Positions 26,904 through 35,970 of a stretch of DNA of 64,000 nt are shown piece after piece. The notes under the pieces were generated by a model that saw only the letters and a list, made by a program, of their open reading frames with translations, searched no databases and was not told the origin of the DNA. The translations under genes were made by a program, and so were the position numbers. The stretch covers positions 1-64,000 of the forward strand of contig CBDDBX010000009.1 in the NCBI GenBank assembly GCA_965225955.1. The letters are read 5' to 3'. The first letter of the stretch is position 1. Each line of letters begins with the position of its first letter. The stretch is from CBDDBX01 sp965225955 (GTDB lineage: Bacteria > Acidobacteriota > Aminicenantia > UBA2199).

Positions 26904-27414
26904 AATATTTATTGCTGCAGGTTCCAATATTGAACCTGCGGAGAATATTGTAAAGGCTTTTGATCTCTTAAGGAAACAGGTGAAGATTCTTGCTGTATCT
27001 GATCACTATATTACAGCTCCCATTGGAACCGGTGGTGGTGATTTTATAAATGGTGTATGGCAGATAGAAGCCGATATTGAGCCTGAAGATCTTAAATATA
27101 ATGTTCTTAGAGATGTGGAAAAGAGCCTTGGGAGAGTAAGAAGTGATGATAAGTTTATTCCAAGGGAAATAGATCTGGATCTTATTATCTATGGAGATAG
27201 AGTAATTAACAGGGATTACCTGATTTTACCGGACTCTGACATACTGAAACGTAACTTTATTGCTTTTCCTCTGTTTCAGCTATGTGAAAATCTTGTGATT
27301 CCGGGTTATAATAGGTCGTTGAAAACAGTAGTTTGTAATCTTGACTTTTCCGGTATGAAGCTCTGTGAAGAGGTTACCGGTATTTTGAAAAGGAGGTTAA
27401 GTAATGAATCGTGA
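26896..27414 (+). CDS. folK: 6-hydroxymethyl-dihydropterin pyrophosphokinase
   Basis: 172 residues, standard HPPK size. Family blocks: IAAGSNIEPAENI at the start, VSDHYITAPIG, and LGRVRSDDKFIPREIDLDLIIYGD, where Arg and the Asp pair bind ATP and magnesium. It transfers pyrophosphate from ATP to 6-hydroxymethyl-dihydropterin, just before dihydropteroate synthase; folP is not in this window. It overlaps folB by eight bases and folE by eleven, so the cluster is tightly coupled. Confidence 0.9.
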   Translation: MHKIFIAAGSNIEPAENIVKAFDLLRKQVKILAVSDHYITAPIGTGGGDFINGVWQIEADIEPEDLKYNVLRDVEKSLGRVRSDDKFIPREIDLDLIIYGDRVINRDYLILPDSDILKRNFIAFPLFQLCENLVIPGYNRSLKTVVCNLDFSGMKLCEEVTGILKRRLSNES

Positions 27415-27976
27415 AAGAGTTGAATATCTTATAAAAGAGCTGCTTATTGAACTGGGTGAAGATCCTGAAAGAGATGGATTAAAGAAGACACCACACAGAG
27501 TGGCAAAAGCCTATGAGTTTCTTACCAGAGGCTATCATATGAACGCAAAAGAGATAATAAACGGTGCTATTTTTGAATCTCGTTCAGATAATATGGTGCT
27601 GTGTAAAAATATAGAGGTTTACAGTCTTTGTGAACACCATATGCTGCCATTTTTCGGGCAGTGCCATGTCGGTTATATTGGTACAGGAAAAGTGCTTGGA
27701 GTCAGTAAACTGGCAAGAATAGTCGATTTTTATGGCAGAAGGCTGCAGATCCAGGAGAATATGACAGCACAGATTGCTCAGGAAGTTATGGATGCTGTTG
27801 GTGCTGAAGGTGTTGGAGTTGTTATGGAGTGCAAACATCTCTGCATGATGATGAGAGGTGTTGAAAAACAGAATTCTGTAATGCTGACATCCTCACTGCT
27901 TGGTTCTTTCAGAGATGAACTCTCTACACGCCAGGAGTTCCTGAACCTCGTTAATTATCATAAACCAAATATTTAA
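27404..27976 (+). CDS. folE: GTP cyclohydrolase I
   Basis: 190 residues. Zinc and catalytic residues are clear: SLCEHHMLPFFGQCHVGYI (Cys, His, His) and the later ECKHLCMMMRGV (second Cys). RLQIQENMTAQIAQEVMDAVG is the conserved substrate-pocket helix region, and the N-terminus LGEDPERDGLKKTPHRVAKAYEFL is a normal FolE start. It converts GTP to dihydroneopterin triphosphate, the entry to folate and other pterins. Preceded by AAAAGGAGG inside folK. Confidence 0.95.
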   Translation: MNRERVEYLIKELLIELGEDPERDGLKKTPHRVAKAYEFLTRGYHMNAKEIINGAIFESRSDNMVLCKNIEVYSLCEHHMLPFFGQCHVGYIGTGKVLGVSKLARIVDFYGRRLQIQENMTAQIAQEVMDAVGAEGVGVVMECKHLCMMMRGVEKQNSVMLTSSLLGSFRDELSTRQEFLNLVNYHKPNI

Positions 27977-27977
27977 T

Positions 27978-28286
27978 ATGGAATTCAGTGAACGGGTAAT
28001 TTTCATTTTACACAGTGTTCCTAAAGGAAAGGTTGTAACTTACGGGCAGGTTGCTGCAATGTGTGGCAATCCCCGGGCTGCACGGCAGGTTGCAAGAATA
28101 CTTCACTCTTCATCTGAGAAGTTCGATCTCCCCTGGTACAGAGTTATAAATAGTGCAGGGAAAATTTCCCTTCCGGGAGATAGCGGTAAAAGGCAGCAGG
28201 GGCTTTTGGAATCTGAAGGTATTGAGTTTGCTGAAGAGAGAAAAGTAGATCTGAAAGAGTATCTGTGGAATCCTGCTGAAGGTTAA
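27978..28286 (+). CDS. Alkyltransferase-like (ATL) DNA-binding protein
   Basis: 102 residues, only the C-terminal DNA-binding part of the O6-alkylguanine methyltransferase family: IPKGKVVTYGQVAAMCGNPRAARQVARIL-like helix-turn-helix and the arginine finger in AARQVAR. The active-site PCHR of true methyltransferases is replaced by PWYR, so it has no nucleophilic Cys and should be of the ATL type that flags alkylated bases for nucleotide excision repair. It starts one base after folE, an unusual partner; coexpression may be accidental. (The true residues read VPKGKVVTYGQ.). Confidence 0.8.
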   Translation: MEFSERVIFILHSVPKGKVVTYGQVAAMCGNPRAARQVARILHSSSEKFDLPWYRVINSAGKISLPGDSGKRQQGLLESEGIEFAEERKVDLKEYLWNPAEG

Positions 28287-28320
28287 AGACCGGAAAATTA
28301 ATCTCTAATCCAGTATCCCT

Positions 28321-30094
28321 GTGAAATTAAAGGGAAAACTCTACATTCTCATTAGTATGAAGATGAGAGCAAAATATATTATTCCTTTAATACTGGTTTT
28401 AACTGTTAGTGTAGCGGGTCTGATAACTATTAATACAATTCACGAAGAAACTCTTATTGATTTCCGTGATCTTATGAACCGTACTCTTGAGATGTACAAA
28501 AAAGCTTTTGCTGTGTTAAAGCAGAGGCATCAGGAGACTGTGAAGGTTTATGTTGGTTCAGGGGAGTTTGTTGAGAATTCTGTCAGACTGATTGAGATGA
28601 GCAGAAGCGGAATAGAGTTTAAACATAGTGAAGCCCATAAGTATATTATGAGAATGCTTGTAGAGCTACTGGATGAGAAGCAGGGTGCAAAAGGGTTTTA
28701 TCTTATTTCCAGTGATTTCACTATTCTTGCTGCACATAATGTTGAGTTTAGTGGTCAGGTAGTACCTGTGAAAGTAAGGGATGAACCTTTGATTAAGAAG
28801 GCTTTCAGAGGAGAGGCCGGATTTGCTGCTCTTCACGAAATTGATGGAGAGGAAAAAGAGAAATCAACTATTTACAGTGAACTCAGGTTTCATCAGCTGG
28901 TGCCTGTTAAAAGAGGAGGGGAGGTTATTGCGATTCTCGTTGTAAATGCTGAATTGTCAGGTATTATAACTGAATTTATTAATGCCGGATGGTTTGGAAA
29001 AACAGCTGAAATATATATTCTGGACAAAAATGGCGTCATGATAACTGAAAGCAGATTTACCTATGAACTGGTAAATACAGGTCTATTAGGGCCGGAGATG
29101 AAATCTGCATTCAATCTTAAAGTAACCAATCCAGGAGTTAATGTACTGAAAAATCTTGTAAAAATGAGTCCGGGAAGTCAGAAAGATAAACCTCTCACTG
29201 AGATGGCAGCTGATATTGTAAAAGGGAATTCAGGATTCAATCTTAAGGGGTACCGGAACTATCTTGGAACTGAGGTTATAGGAGTGTGGCAGTGGAGTGA
29301 AGAGCTGAAAGCAGGAATGGCCTTTGAGATAAGAAAAGAGGAAGCTTATGCAGATTACTATGCAATAAGAGATGTTGTGCTTCTGCTATTTGCTTTTATG
29401 TTTATAGTGTTTCTGATTCTGATATATCTTTTTTATACTTCCCAGAAAAGAAGTGCAGACGAGTTACAGAGAGCTTATGATGATCTGGCAATAGTTATTA
29501 ATGAGAGAACCCGTGAACTGAGAGATGCAAAATCTGATCTTGAGGATGTAAACAGAGAGCTTGCAGAAATGGCAACAATAGATAAACTTACAGGTCTTGA
29601 TAACAGAAGAAGTCTTACGATGAAACTTGAAAAGAGTGGAGGCGGTGCCTCAGAAATGGAGAGGAGATCTCTGTAGCAATGATAGATGTCGATTATTTCA
29701 AGAAATATAACGATTTTTACGGGCATTTGAAAGGAGATGAGTGTCTGAGCAGAGTCGGAGCTGTACTGGCTGATAACAGATTCGCCTCCAGATCAGGGGA
29801 TATTATTGCCCGTTATGGTGGAGAAGAGTTTTCAATTGTTATGAGTGGAACTTCTGAACTGATGCAGAATTTATATGTAGAAGAGTTGTTGAAGCAATAA
29901 GAGCAGAAGAGATTCCGCATGAACAGACAGGGGTTGACGGTGTATCTTATGTAACTGTCAGTATTGGAGTTGCATCAATTGTGCCTGAGAGGTTTGTAAA
30001 AAGTGAAGATCTTTTTGAGAGAGCTGATCAGGCTCTTTATGAAGCTAAAAGCAGTGGAAGAAACCGGGTAAGGGTTTTTAGTTCAATAGAGTAG
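28321..30094 (+). pseudogene. Membrane Cache-GGDEF diguanylate cyclase, two frameshifts
   Basis: Pieces: residues 1-451 from 28321, a second frame carrying MIDVDYFKKYNDFYGHLKGDE and RYGGEEFSIVMSG, and a third with VTVSIGVASIVPE and ADQALYEAKSSGRNRV ending at 30094. One-base corrections near 29662 and 29878 give one protein of about 590 residues: N-terminal helix, a Cache-like extracytoplasmic sensor of about 300 residues, a second helix near residue 355, a coiled coil and a GGDEF domain with intact GGEEF active site. It would make cyclic di-GMP in response to an outside ligand. GTG 28321 or ATG 28357 could be the start; neither has a clear ribosome site. Confidence 0.75.
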
Positions 30095-30122
30095 CTCATG
30101 ATATAATGCCTCTGAGTTTTGT

Positions 30123-31342
30123 ATGATGAGTAGTGAATATTTTGATCTTATTGTTGTTGGTGCCGGTTCCTGCCGGTCTTTTTGGTTCTCTTACTGCTGC
30201 AGGCAGAGGTAAGAGAGTGCTTCTTATAGATAAGATGCCTGATCCAGGAAGAAAACTTCTTATTACAGGTTCAGGTCAATGTAATCTTACTCATGAAGGA
30301 GAGCCGGAAGAACTACTGCATCGCTACAATAAAAGCCGGTTTCTTAAGAGAGCCGTCTACTCATTTAATAGTAAAGAACTTCAGTCCTTCTTCATTAAAA
30401 ACGGAGTGCCTCTTAAAACCACTGAAAAAGGTAAGGTTTTTCCAGTTTCAGGAAAAGCTTTTGATATTCTTAATACTCTTCTGAAAGTATGCAGAAACAG
30501 AGGGTTAAATTTGAGTTTGCTACAACAATAGGTACTATAAAAAATGCCGGGAACAGGTATCAGATTAACTGCTCAGATGGTAAAGCCTATAACTCTTCAG
30601 CTCTTCTTATTGCTACCGGTGGAATGTCATACCCCAAAACCGGATCTACAGGTGATGGATATGCTTTTGCAGAGAGTCTGGGTCATAAGATTGTCTCTCC
30701 AAAGCCAGCATTAACAGACATCAGGGTAAGTAATCACTATCTGAAAAGAATTATCAGGTATCTCTTTTGAAAAGATCTGTATGGAGATCCGGCGTGACTC
30801 CAGAAAGCTTTTTACTCATACAGATGACCTCCTTATAACTCATCACGGTTTTTCAGGCCCTGTTGGTGCTGGACCGGTCGGGAAGAATTGAGAAAGATGA
30901 TGTGGCAGTTTTTGATTTTTCCGGTTATGGTGAAGATTTTGGAAGAATGTTGCGTAGTCAGATCAGAATTCGGGGAACTCAGAATATATCCAACCTTCTT
31001 AAGAGCTTCTCTCTGCCATCAAGGTTTATTAAACTTCAACTGGAACATCTTGGTATAGATCAATCTTCCAGATCTTCAGAGCTTAATAAGAAAAGTATAC
31101 AGAGTCTGATTCGTGGTTTTTCTGAAACCCCATTCAGAATCTATGCTACCGGAGGCTTTAATATGGCTATGGTTACTGCCGGCGGTATCGATACCAGAGA
31201 GATAAGGTCTTCAACTATGGAGTCTGTTATCGCTGAGAATCTCTTTTTTGCTGGAGAAGTTATAGATATTGATGGAGATACAGGGGGATATAATCTTCAG
31301 GCTGCATTCTCAACAGCTTACCTTGCAGGCATGAATGCCTGA
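30123..31342 (+). pseudogene. HI0933-family NAD(P)/FAD flavoprotein, about four frameshifts
   Basis: Read across frames from ATG 30123: FDLIVVGAG, then PAGLFGSLTAAGRGKRVLLIDK with GRKLLITGSGQCNLTHE, then VKFEFATTIGTIKNAGNRYQ and LLIATGGMSYPKTGSTGDGYAFAESLGH, then LFTHTDDLLITHHGFSGP, and finally FYATGGF-like IYATGGFNMAMVTAGGID and FFAGEVIDIDGDTGGYNLQAAFSTAYLAG. These are all the blocks of the roughly 400-residue HI0933/BaiN family (FAD-binding, possibly a 3-dehydro-bile-acid-type reductase in some members). Shifts are near 30167, 30507, 30755 and 30868. Most are solved by removing or adding one base. Function of the family is largely unknown. Confidence 0.75.
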
Positions 31343-31586
31343 TTCAGAAAAATAGCAGATTCCTGATTCACAACATGGAATAGAGTGTTATCAACAAAAA
31401 CTTTCTGTTCTCTTAAATTCACTTTTTTATAAATTTATATATTTTGCAGTTTTTAAATGTATTGTTTTGCTATAATTTTATTAAAACGCATAATTACTGT
31501 TTATTTGTCTAAAATATTTAAAAATCATTGAAAATACGGTATTTTTATGAAATAATTTTTAGGAATTTTATAATCTGGAGAAAGTT

Positions 31587-32600
31587 ATGAAAACTAAACT
31601 TAATCTACTTGAAACAGAAGAGGCATTATCCTTTGTGAAGAGTAGTTTCGCAAATCATCTATCATCCATCCTTAGCCTTACCAAAGTATCTGCACCACTA
31701 TTTGTAGATAAAGATTCAGGGTTTCAGGATAATCTTAATGGTACTGAGGAGGCTGTTGCATTCAGAGTCAAGGAGATTGAGGGTAGGATTTTTGAAGTGG
31801 TTCATTCTCTGGCTAAATGGAAGAGGTGTGCTCTTGCAAAATTCGGCATTGCTTCAGAGGAGGGAATATATACAGATATGAATGCCATCAGACCTGATGA
31901 ACCATCTCTTCGGACGGGCTTACATTCCGTTCTTGTTGATCAGTGGGACTGGGAGATGGTTATCGATTCAGAAAAACGTGATATTGAAACTCTTTACGAA
32001 GTGGTTGAAAAGATCTATGAAGCATTGAAAGCTGTTGAAGCAGAAGTGGAAAAAAGATACGGTATTGATGCAGTTTTACCGGACCAGATTACCTTTGTGC
32101 ATTCAGAAGAACTTATCAGGAAGTATCCGGGTATATCCTCTGCAGAGAGAGAATATGAGATTTGCAGAAAACATGGTGCTGTATTTATCACAGGTATAGG
32201 TGGAGAACTATCTGATGGAACAAAACATGACGGAAGAGCACCTGATTATGATGACTGGATAAGCGATACCACAGAAGGAAGGAGAGGATTAAATGGAGAT
32301 ATTCTTCTGTGGAATCCTGTTATAGAACAGGTTTGTGAAATATCTTCAATGGGAATCAGAGTAGATAGTTACTCTCTTATGCAGCAGTTGAAAATATGTG
32401 GTTGTGAAGAACGGGCACTTCTGCCATGGCACTCAATGGTACTTAAAGATGAGTTACCCGCAAGTATTGGTGGAGGTATCGGGCAATCCAGACTCTGTAT
32501 GTTTCTTTTGAGGAAAAAACATATAGGAGAAGTGCAGGCAGCTGTGTGGCCTGAAAATGTCATAAATGATTGCAGGCACATAGGGGTTGAACTTCTGTAG
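31587..32600 (+). CDS. asnA: Aspartate-ammonia ligase (asparagine synthetase A)
   Basis: 337 residues, the normal length. It makes asparagine from aspartate, ATP and ammonia and is related to class II aminoacyl-tRNA synthetases. Blocks seen: LSLTKVSAPLFVDKDSGFQDNLNGTE at residues 30-55, HSLAKWKRCALAKFGIASEEGIYTDMNAIRPDE at residues 72-105, LVDQWDWE, and near the end the motif-3-like IGGGIGQSRLCMFLL. A GGAG site at about 31576 precedes the ATG. The 244-base gap upstream (31343-31586) is very A+T-rich and I see nothing else in it. Confidence 0.95.
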   Translation: MKTKLNLLETEEALSFVKSSFANHLSSILSLTKVSAPLFVDKDSGFQDNLNGTEEAVAFRVKEIEGRIFEVVHSLAKWKRCALAKFGIASEEGIYTDMNAIRPDEPSLRTGLHSVLVDQWDWEMVIDSEKRDIETLYEVVEKIYEALKAVEAEVEKRYGIDAVLPDQITFVHSEELIRKYPGISSAEREYEICRKHGAVFITGIGGELSDGTKHDGRAPDYDDWISDTTEGRRGLNGDILLWNPVIEQVCEISSMGIRVDSYSLMQQLKICGCEERALLPWHSMVLKDELPASIGGGIGQSRLCMFLLRKKHIGEVQAAVWPENVINDCRHIGVELL

Positions 32601-32673
32601 ATTCAGGTATTTACATATTGTCAGAGACTCATGGTTGGAGAATAGTACATAAAGTACAATTCATGTATTGAAA

Positions 32674-32713
32674 ACCGGAAGCAGGTATAATGGGGAAAGT
32701 GCCTGCTTCCGGT
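32674..32713. terminator. Hairpin downstream of asnA
   Basis: A perfect 12-bp stem (32674-32685 with 32702-32713) with a 16-base loop, 74 bases after the asnA stop. No T run follows on the plus strand; TTTTC follows on the minus strand. The rest of 32601-32898 holds a TTGACA at 32730 that could belong to a promoter for the next gene and a 33-codon frame at 32735-32836 without a ribosome site, which I do not call. Confidence 0.4.
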
Positions 32714-32898
32714 CAAATATGGCCTGGGTTTGACATGAACTTCTATATATTGGAGAATATAGAGGGAATTATTAGAAGGGTTATGAGAATGTACCTTGAA
32801 AATTCCTCTGAGGTAAATAGAAGGTTTGTGTTTTAAATGTGTTAAAGATTAACACTTTGTCGAAGCTTCTTTACTGACCTGATTAACAGGGAGGGTTA

Positions 32899-33474
32899 AT
32901 GGTAAAACAGGTTATATCTGGGTTTTTGTTTTTAATTTTTATGATGCCTGGGGTGGCTGATAAAAAAAGGGAAACAGCTGGGTTTGTTGCTATCTACAGC
33001 AGGAAGAGCATTGGGTGGTATGAGTGGTGTCTCACTTTTCAGAGCGTAAAAGGAGCTCCTTTTATAAGTCCTCTGCAGCTTTTACAGAAAAACTGGTTGT
33101 ATAAACCCGGTAAAGGAGAGATCAGTAGTTATCCAATCAGGGAGTATGAGCCTAATGATAGTTTTGCTCTTGCTACAGGGCCTCTTGTTATGGGAATAGA
33201 TATTTATGGAGAAGTTTCAGGTACAGACTGTAATGACTATTTCTTCTTTATAGCAGACAGGAACTGCAGAGTTAATATTGAACTAAGATCTCCAGAGGCA
33301 AAGGAACTTAACTGGGTTTTGTATGATTGTGCTGAACCAGAAGATGTAATGGCATGGGGGGAGAGTTCCGGGGAATCTGTTAACGGAAGCTGTTGTATTA
33401 AGAAAGGAATATATCTGATTAATGTATATACCTGGGGAAAAGGGGGGGAATACAGTCTTAAGGTTACGAATTGA
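32899..33474 (+). CDS. Secreted protein with PPC-like beta domain, function unknown
   Basis: 191 residues. A Sec signal peptide covers about the first 20 residues. The C-terminal 100 residues have the shape of a bacterial pre-peptidase C-terminal (PPC) domain: YEPNDSFALATGPLVMGIDIYGEVSGTDCNDYFFFIADRN, then a final GIYLINVYTWGKGGEYSLKV. The EPNDS...A start and the D-YFFF strand are characteristic. PPC domains normally ride on secreted hydrolases; here no catalytic domain is attached. Residues 25-85 (tryptophan- and lysine-rich) I do not recognise. A GGGAGGG site precedes the ATG. Confidence 0.6.
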   Translation: MVKQVISGFLFLIFMMPGVADKKRETAGFVAIYSRKSIGWYEWCLTFQSVKGAPFISPLQLLQKNWLYKPGKGEISSYPIREYEPNDSFALATGPLVMGIDIYGEVSGTDCNDYFFFIADRNCRVNIELRSPEAKELNWVLYDCAEPEDVMAWGESSGESVNGSCCIKKGIYLINVYTWGKGGEYSLKVTN

Positions 33475-33536
33475 TTTTAAGCCTCAGCAAAACTGTTAAG
33501 CTTCTGTATTATTTATATTTTTTTTCTGTTTTTCTA

Positions 33537-33580
33537 TTGACCTTGTTGTTTTTTATGATAGTATTCAAACGAACGTTTGA
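33537..33580 (+). promoter_or_regulatory. Promoter with TetR-type palindromic operator for the radical SAM operon
   Basis: TTGACC (33537-33542), 16-base spacer and TAGTAT (33559-33564) form a plausible promoter. Directly after it lies TCAAACG-AA-CGTTTGA (33565-33580), perfect 7-bp arms around two bases, the form of TetR/AcrR-family operators. It would cover the transcription start. The operon's last gene encodes a TetR repressor, so autoregulation is the simplest reading. Confidence 0.65.
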
Positions 33581-33669
33581 TTGAGAATTTTAAATTTTAT
33601 CTCAGGGGAAAGACAGACCGGCCGTAGGGAAATTTCCAATCTTTTCCTGGAGAACAACAGGAGGGATTT

Positions 33670-34914
33670 ATGTCATGCCGGAAGTTTAAAGTGAGGAGTC
33701 TGGATTGTGATCCAGTGATTGTCAGAGGTTCCGGGAAACCGGAAATAACAAGAGGGGTTCTGGATTTTCTGAAATACAGTAAATACACAGATTGTGATAA
33801 GAAACTTTTTATGAATAGCGTATTTCCATCTTTTGATAATGGTGCATGGGACCGCTTCATAGATAGTTCCATGAAGATAAGTTACGGAGCACGAATACCT
33901 TTATGGATGGATGTTGCTGTAACAGGTAAATGCCACTGTGATTGCTGGCACTGTTTCAGGTCAAAATTCAGTGATAAATCTGATATTCCTCTCAGAAATC
34001 TTGAAAAACTTTTTAATAGTGCAGCAGAAATGGGTACTACTATAATGGGAATAACCGGTGGGGAGCCTATGTTGCGCAGAGATATAGCTCAGGTTATAGG
34101 GCTGGTGCCAAAAGGAGTTGAGGTTCAGCTTTACACTACAGGTTATAGGGTTGATGAACAGTTTCTGAAAGATGTTGAGGGAACACAGTTTACCAGAGCT
34201 GTTGTAAGTCTGGATCACTACCTCTCTGATGTTGTAAATCGCAGAAGAAACAGAAAAGAGGCTTATGATGAAGTTATTAAATCTCTGGAGCTTTTCAGAA
34301 ACAGTGGCATCTACTGCACAGTTACTCTTTGTGTAACAGAAGATCTGTGCAGCGAAGAAGAGATCTACAGATATATAAATTTTGTAACTGAACTGGGAGT
34401 TGATGAGATAAGAGTTGTACTTCCTGTACCTCAGGGAAAAGTTGAGGGAGTTAATCATATTAAGCTCTATATAAACGCAAGAAAGCTTATGAGGCGAATC
34501 AGAGATGAGATGGCTGAGGATCTTACAGCTCCCTCAATTTTTCTTTTTTCAGATATCGAAAGTTTCTCTTTCCTTGGATGCGGAGCAGGTAGTAACTATA
34601 TTTCAGTAAATAATGATGGCAGTGTTACACCCTGCGTAAGTGTGCCTCTGACATTTGGCAACATCTATGAAGAGGAGCTGAGAGATGTCTATTCAGTAAT
34701 GGGGGATTATTATAAAGTGTCAGGGAATACCTGCTATGGAAAAAGACTGGCGAAGCTTATGAAAGACAAGGTGCCCGAAGGTACGCCTTATCCTTTTGAT
34801 AAAGAGCTTTCTGAACAACTGGCAGGGAACTGCAGAGTGGAAGGAAGAAATGGGAACTTTTTTCAGAATCTAAAAAATTATAGCTATGCAGGAATAGGCA
34901 ATCAGCCTGCGTAG
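33670..34914 (+). CDS. Radical SAM/SPASM-type enzyme
   Basis: 414 residues. The SAM cluster motif is Cys88-x3-Cys92-x2-Cys95 in GKCHCDCWHC, with one more Cys (90) inside it; the GGEP loop is at residues 130-133. A C-terminal Cys-rich part (Cys304, Cys322, Cys355, Cys388; LGCGAGSNYISVNNDGSVTPC) has the SPASM-like form that binds extra Fe-S clusters in peptide- and cofactor-modifying enzymes. GGAGGG sits about five bases before ATG 33670. First gene of an operon with a KAS III-like protein, an EFR1 flavodoxin/ferredoxin (a likely electron donor) and TetR. No small precursor peptide gene is evident nearby. Substrate unknown. Confidence 0.85.
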   Translation: MSCRKFKVRSLDCDPVIVRGSGKPEITRGVLDFLKYSKYTDCDKKLFMNSVFPSFDNGAWDRFIDSSMKISYGARIPLWMDVAVTGKCHCDCWHCFRSKFSDKSDIPLRNLEKLFNSAAEMGTTIMGITGGEPMLRRDIAQVIGLVPKGVEVQLYTTGYRVDEQFLKDVEGTQFTRAVVSLDHYLSDVVNRRRNRKEAYDEVIKSLELFRNSGIYCTVTLCVTEDLCSEEEIYRYINFVTELGVDEIRVVLPVPQGKVEGVNHIKLYINARKLMRRIRDEMAEDLTAPSIFLFSDIESFSFLGCGAGSNYISVNNDGSVTPCVSVPLTFGNIYEEELRDVYSVMGDYYKVSGNTCYGKRLAKLMKDKVPEGTPYPFDKELSEQLAGNCRVEGRNGNFFQNLKNYSYAGIGNQPA

Positions 34915-34926
34915 GATGGAGTAAAA

Positions 34927-35970
34927 ATGAGTATCAGAGCTACAATTACAGGTGTTGGTGGGTTTATTCCCGGAGTAATAACTAATGAGGAGTTTATAGA
35001 AACCTTTGGAAGAAAGGCAGAAATTGTGGATAGTAAAATCCCGCATAAATCCAGATATAGTGCACTGAAACTGCCGGAAGGAGAAAAAGTTATATCAAAT
35101 AGTGATATGGGATTCTATGCAGCTAAGGATGCCCTGCAGATGTCAGGAACTGCTCCTGAAGAACTTGATATGATTATCTATGCTTCAGGAACTCCGGATT
35201 ACCCTTTACCTCCGTGCTTTACTATATTGCAGGAAAAACTGGGAACCGGAACCTGTATGGGAATGGATATAAGATCCGGTTGTTCAGGATTTGGTACAGC
35301 TATGATAACAGCTACTCAGTATATTGAGAGTGGGGCGGCGGAGAAAGTACTGGTAGTAGGAGCAGATCTTATCTCTTCAAGAAGTTCCCATATGTTCGAT
35401 AAGCCGGAAGCATTTCCTCTCAAAGGCTTGTTTAATCTTATGCTCTTTGGTGATGCAGCAGGAGCTGTTGTTATTGAGAAATGTGATGATCAGAATGGGA
35501 TTTTTGGCTGGATAATGGGGTCTTCGAAAAGTAACAGGGATTTCGGCTCAATTATAGAGGTCGGTGGTTCAGAAGTTCCATATCCATCTTCAGGAATAAA
35601 ACCTGAAGACTGGGTTATTAAGCAGAATGGTCCACTTAATGATGAGCTGATACCACAGGTTCTTATCGAGGCAACTGCAGGTTTTCTTAATAAATTTGAA
35701 ATGAAAATTACAGATTTCGATTATGTAGTTCTGCCAGTGGAATCTGAGAAGCTTCTGATACATTTTCTGGATCACTATCCTGATCTTGAAAGAAGAAAAA
35801 TCGTAAGTATCGGTTCTGAAGGTGGAAGCCTTGCAAATGCAGCTGTTCCGTTATCGATTCTCAGGGGGTGCCGGGATAATCTCTTTAAGAGAGGAGACAG
35901 GATTCTTCTGTACACTTCAGAAAATACACGCTGGCAGCATGCTGCACTGGGAATGATATGGAGTCTCTGA
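34927..35970 (+). CDS. KAS III (FabH)-like thiolase-fold protein lacking canonical His and Asn
   Basis: 347 residues with the thiolase fold. The N-terminal half is ordinary: ITGVGGFIPGVITNEEFI, IIYASGTPDYPLPP and the nucleophile Cys119 in DIRSGCSGFGTA, then FGDAAGAVVIEK. By eye alignment the HQAN position reads PVESEKLL, so the catalytic His is Val271, and the Asn of the later GNTSAA block falls on Ser301 in EGGSLANAAVP. Thus the Cys remains but the decarboxylation residues seem absent. It may transfer acyl groups or use another condensation. An AGGATGGAG site precedes it, 12 bases after the radical SAM gene. Confidence 0.8.
   Translation: MSIRATITGVGGFIPGVITNEEFIETFGRKAEIVDSKIPHKSRYSALKLPEGEKVISNSDMGFYAAKDALQMSGTAPEELDMIIYASGTPDYPLPPCFTILQEKLGTGTCMGMDIRSGCSGFGTAMITATQYIESGAAEKVLVVGADLISSRSSHMFDKPEAFPLKGLFNLMLFGDAAGAVVIEKCDDQNGIFGWIMGSSKSNRDFGSIIEVGGSEVPYPSSGIKPEDWVIKQNGPLNDELIPQVLIEATAGFLNKFEMKITDFDYVVLPVESEKLLIHFLDHYPDLERRKIVSIGSEGGSLANAAVPLSILRGCRDNLFKRGDRILLYTSENTRWQHAALGMIWSL

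Noticed and set aside
27978..28286. Active O6-alkylguanine methyltransferase (ogt)
   Set aside because: The PCHR active-site motif is PWYR, without the acceptor cysteine, and the N-terminal domain is absent; called as ATL instead.
32735..32836. 33-codon small frame between asnA and the PPC-like gene
   Set aside because: No ribosome site, and its start coincides with a TTGACA that is more likely part of a promoter.
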